This document shows positions 36,495 through 37,082 of a stretch of DNA of 37,082 nucleotides, piece by piece. The DNA lies in the NCBI GenBank assembly GCA_024645025.1, contig JAHEGQ010000073.1:1-37082 (forward strand). Reading direction: 5' to 3'. The position numbers and the translations under genes are program-made. The DNA is from Sphingomonadaceae bacterium. Lineage in GTDB: Bacteria; Pseudomonadota; Alphaproteobacteria; Sphingomonadales; Sphingomonadaceae. The number at the start of each line of letters is the position of its first letter. The stretch's first letter is position 1. The notes beneath the pieces are model-generated. The model was not told the DNA's origin and searched no databases. It saw only the letters and a program-made list of their open reading frames with translations.

Positions 36495-37082
36495 TTAGCC
36501 AACCAACTTCCAGATCAACTGCGCAGCAACATACAGCACCAGCACGCCCGTTGTCCGGCGCACCAGCGCCGGAGACAAAAGCCGGATGCCAGCCAGGCTG
36601 CCCATCTGCCCGCCGACAACCACCGCCAGCAGCAACGGCCAATACAGCCCAATCGCGTCCACCCCGCCATTGCCCAGCTTGAGCATCTGGCCCGCCAGGC
36701 CCGCGATCGAGTTGACAAGAATGAACAGGCTGGCGGTCGCGGCAATTTGCTTGGCCGATGCCCAACGGGTGATGTGGAGATAGGGCGCCAAAAAGATCCC
36801 GCCACCAATGCCGACCAACCCGGCCAAATAGCCAATAGCAGCGCCCGTCAGAAGATCAGAAAATTGCGTCCGCCTATGTGCGGACGGCGCAGTTGGAACA
36901 GAAGGGGCACTGGCCTCTTCTGGCCGTTGCAGCAACAGCGCGGCCCCAGCGACAATCAAGCTTGCGGCCAGCAAACCCAGAAAGGTCGCTTCCTTGATCG
37001 GGGTCAACCCACCCGCCCAGGCAAAGGGCGCGGCGATCAGGACCAGGGGCCAGGCCCGGCGCAGCGGCAAAAGGCCCGCTTT
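36495..37082 (-). CDS. Sulfite exporter TauE/SafE family permease, N-terminus beyond the window
   Basis: LTGAAIGYLAGLVGIGGGIFLAPYLHITRWASAKQIAATASLFILVNSIAGLAGQ; sequence before the ORF-track Met is still open and coding-like. Confidence 0.85.
   Translation of the reverse strand, partial: KAGLLPLRRAWPLVLIAAPFAWAGGLTPIKEATFLGLLAASLIVAGAALLLQRPEEASAPSVPTAPSAHRRTQFSDLLTGAAIGYLAGLVGIGGGIFLAPYLHITRWASAKQIAATASLFILVNSIAGLAGQMLKLGNGGVDAIGLYWPLLLAVVVGGQMGSLAGIRLLSPALVRRTTGVLVLYVAAQLIWKLVG

Overview
37 kb GC-rich window that looks like a sphingomonad-type alphaproteobacterial chromosome (inferred from gene content and order; no search was run). Most of it is housekeeping or metabolic. In order: a tightly overlapping minus-strand operon (GNAT, GDPD, RidA, HAD, DUF3572); a DivK-like response regulator; rpmG; dps; a POT transporter; a tandem cold-shock-domain protein; RNase D; lptC-lptA-lptB-rpoN; uppP; an NDUFA9-like protein; tRNA-Leu(CAG); a pair of acyl-CoA dehydrogenases; a short toxin-remnant/immunity-like module; nrdAB; topA; amtB; a nitronate monooxygenase-like protein; a GT4 glycosyltransferase; an alpha/beta hydrolase; SelO; AstD; the sulfate-assimilation cluster cobA-DUF2849-cysI-DUF934-cysH; an acyltransferase-SGNH protein; and a TauE/SafE permease cut by the window end. 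The best candidates for a second look are: (1) an orphan C-terminal nuclease-toxin fragment (DNA/RNA non-specific endonuclease type) followed by an intact YezG/DUF600-like immunity gene, wedged between a metabolic operon and nrdB; (2) a 47-nt hairpin covering the last NrdA codons, its stop codon and the nrdA-nrdB spacer; (3) paired NrdR-box-like sites upstream of nrdA; and (4) a REP-like palindromic element in front of cysI.
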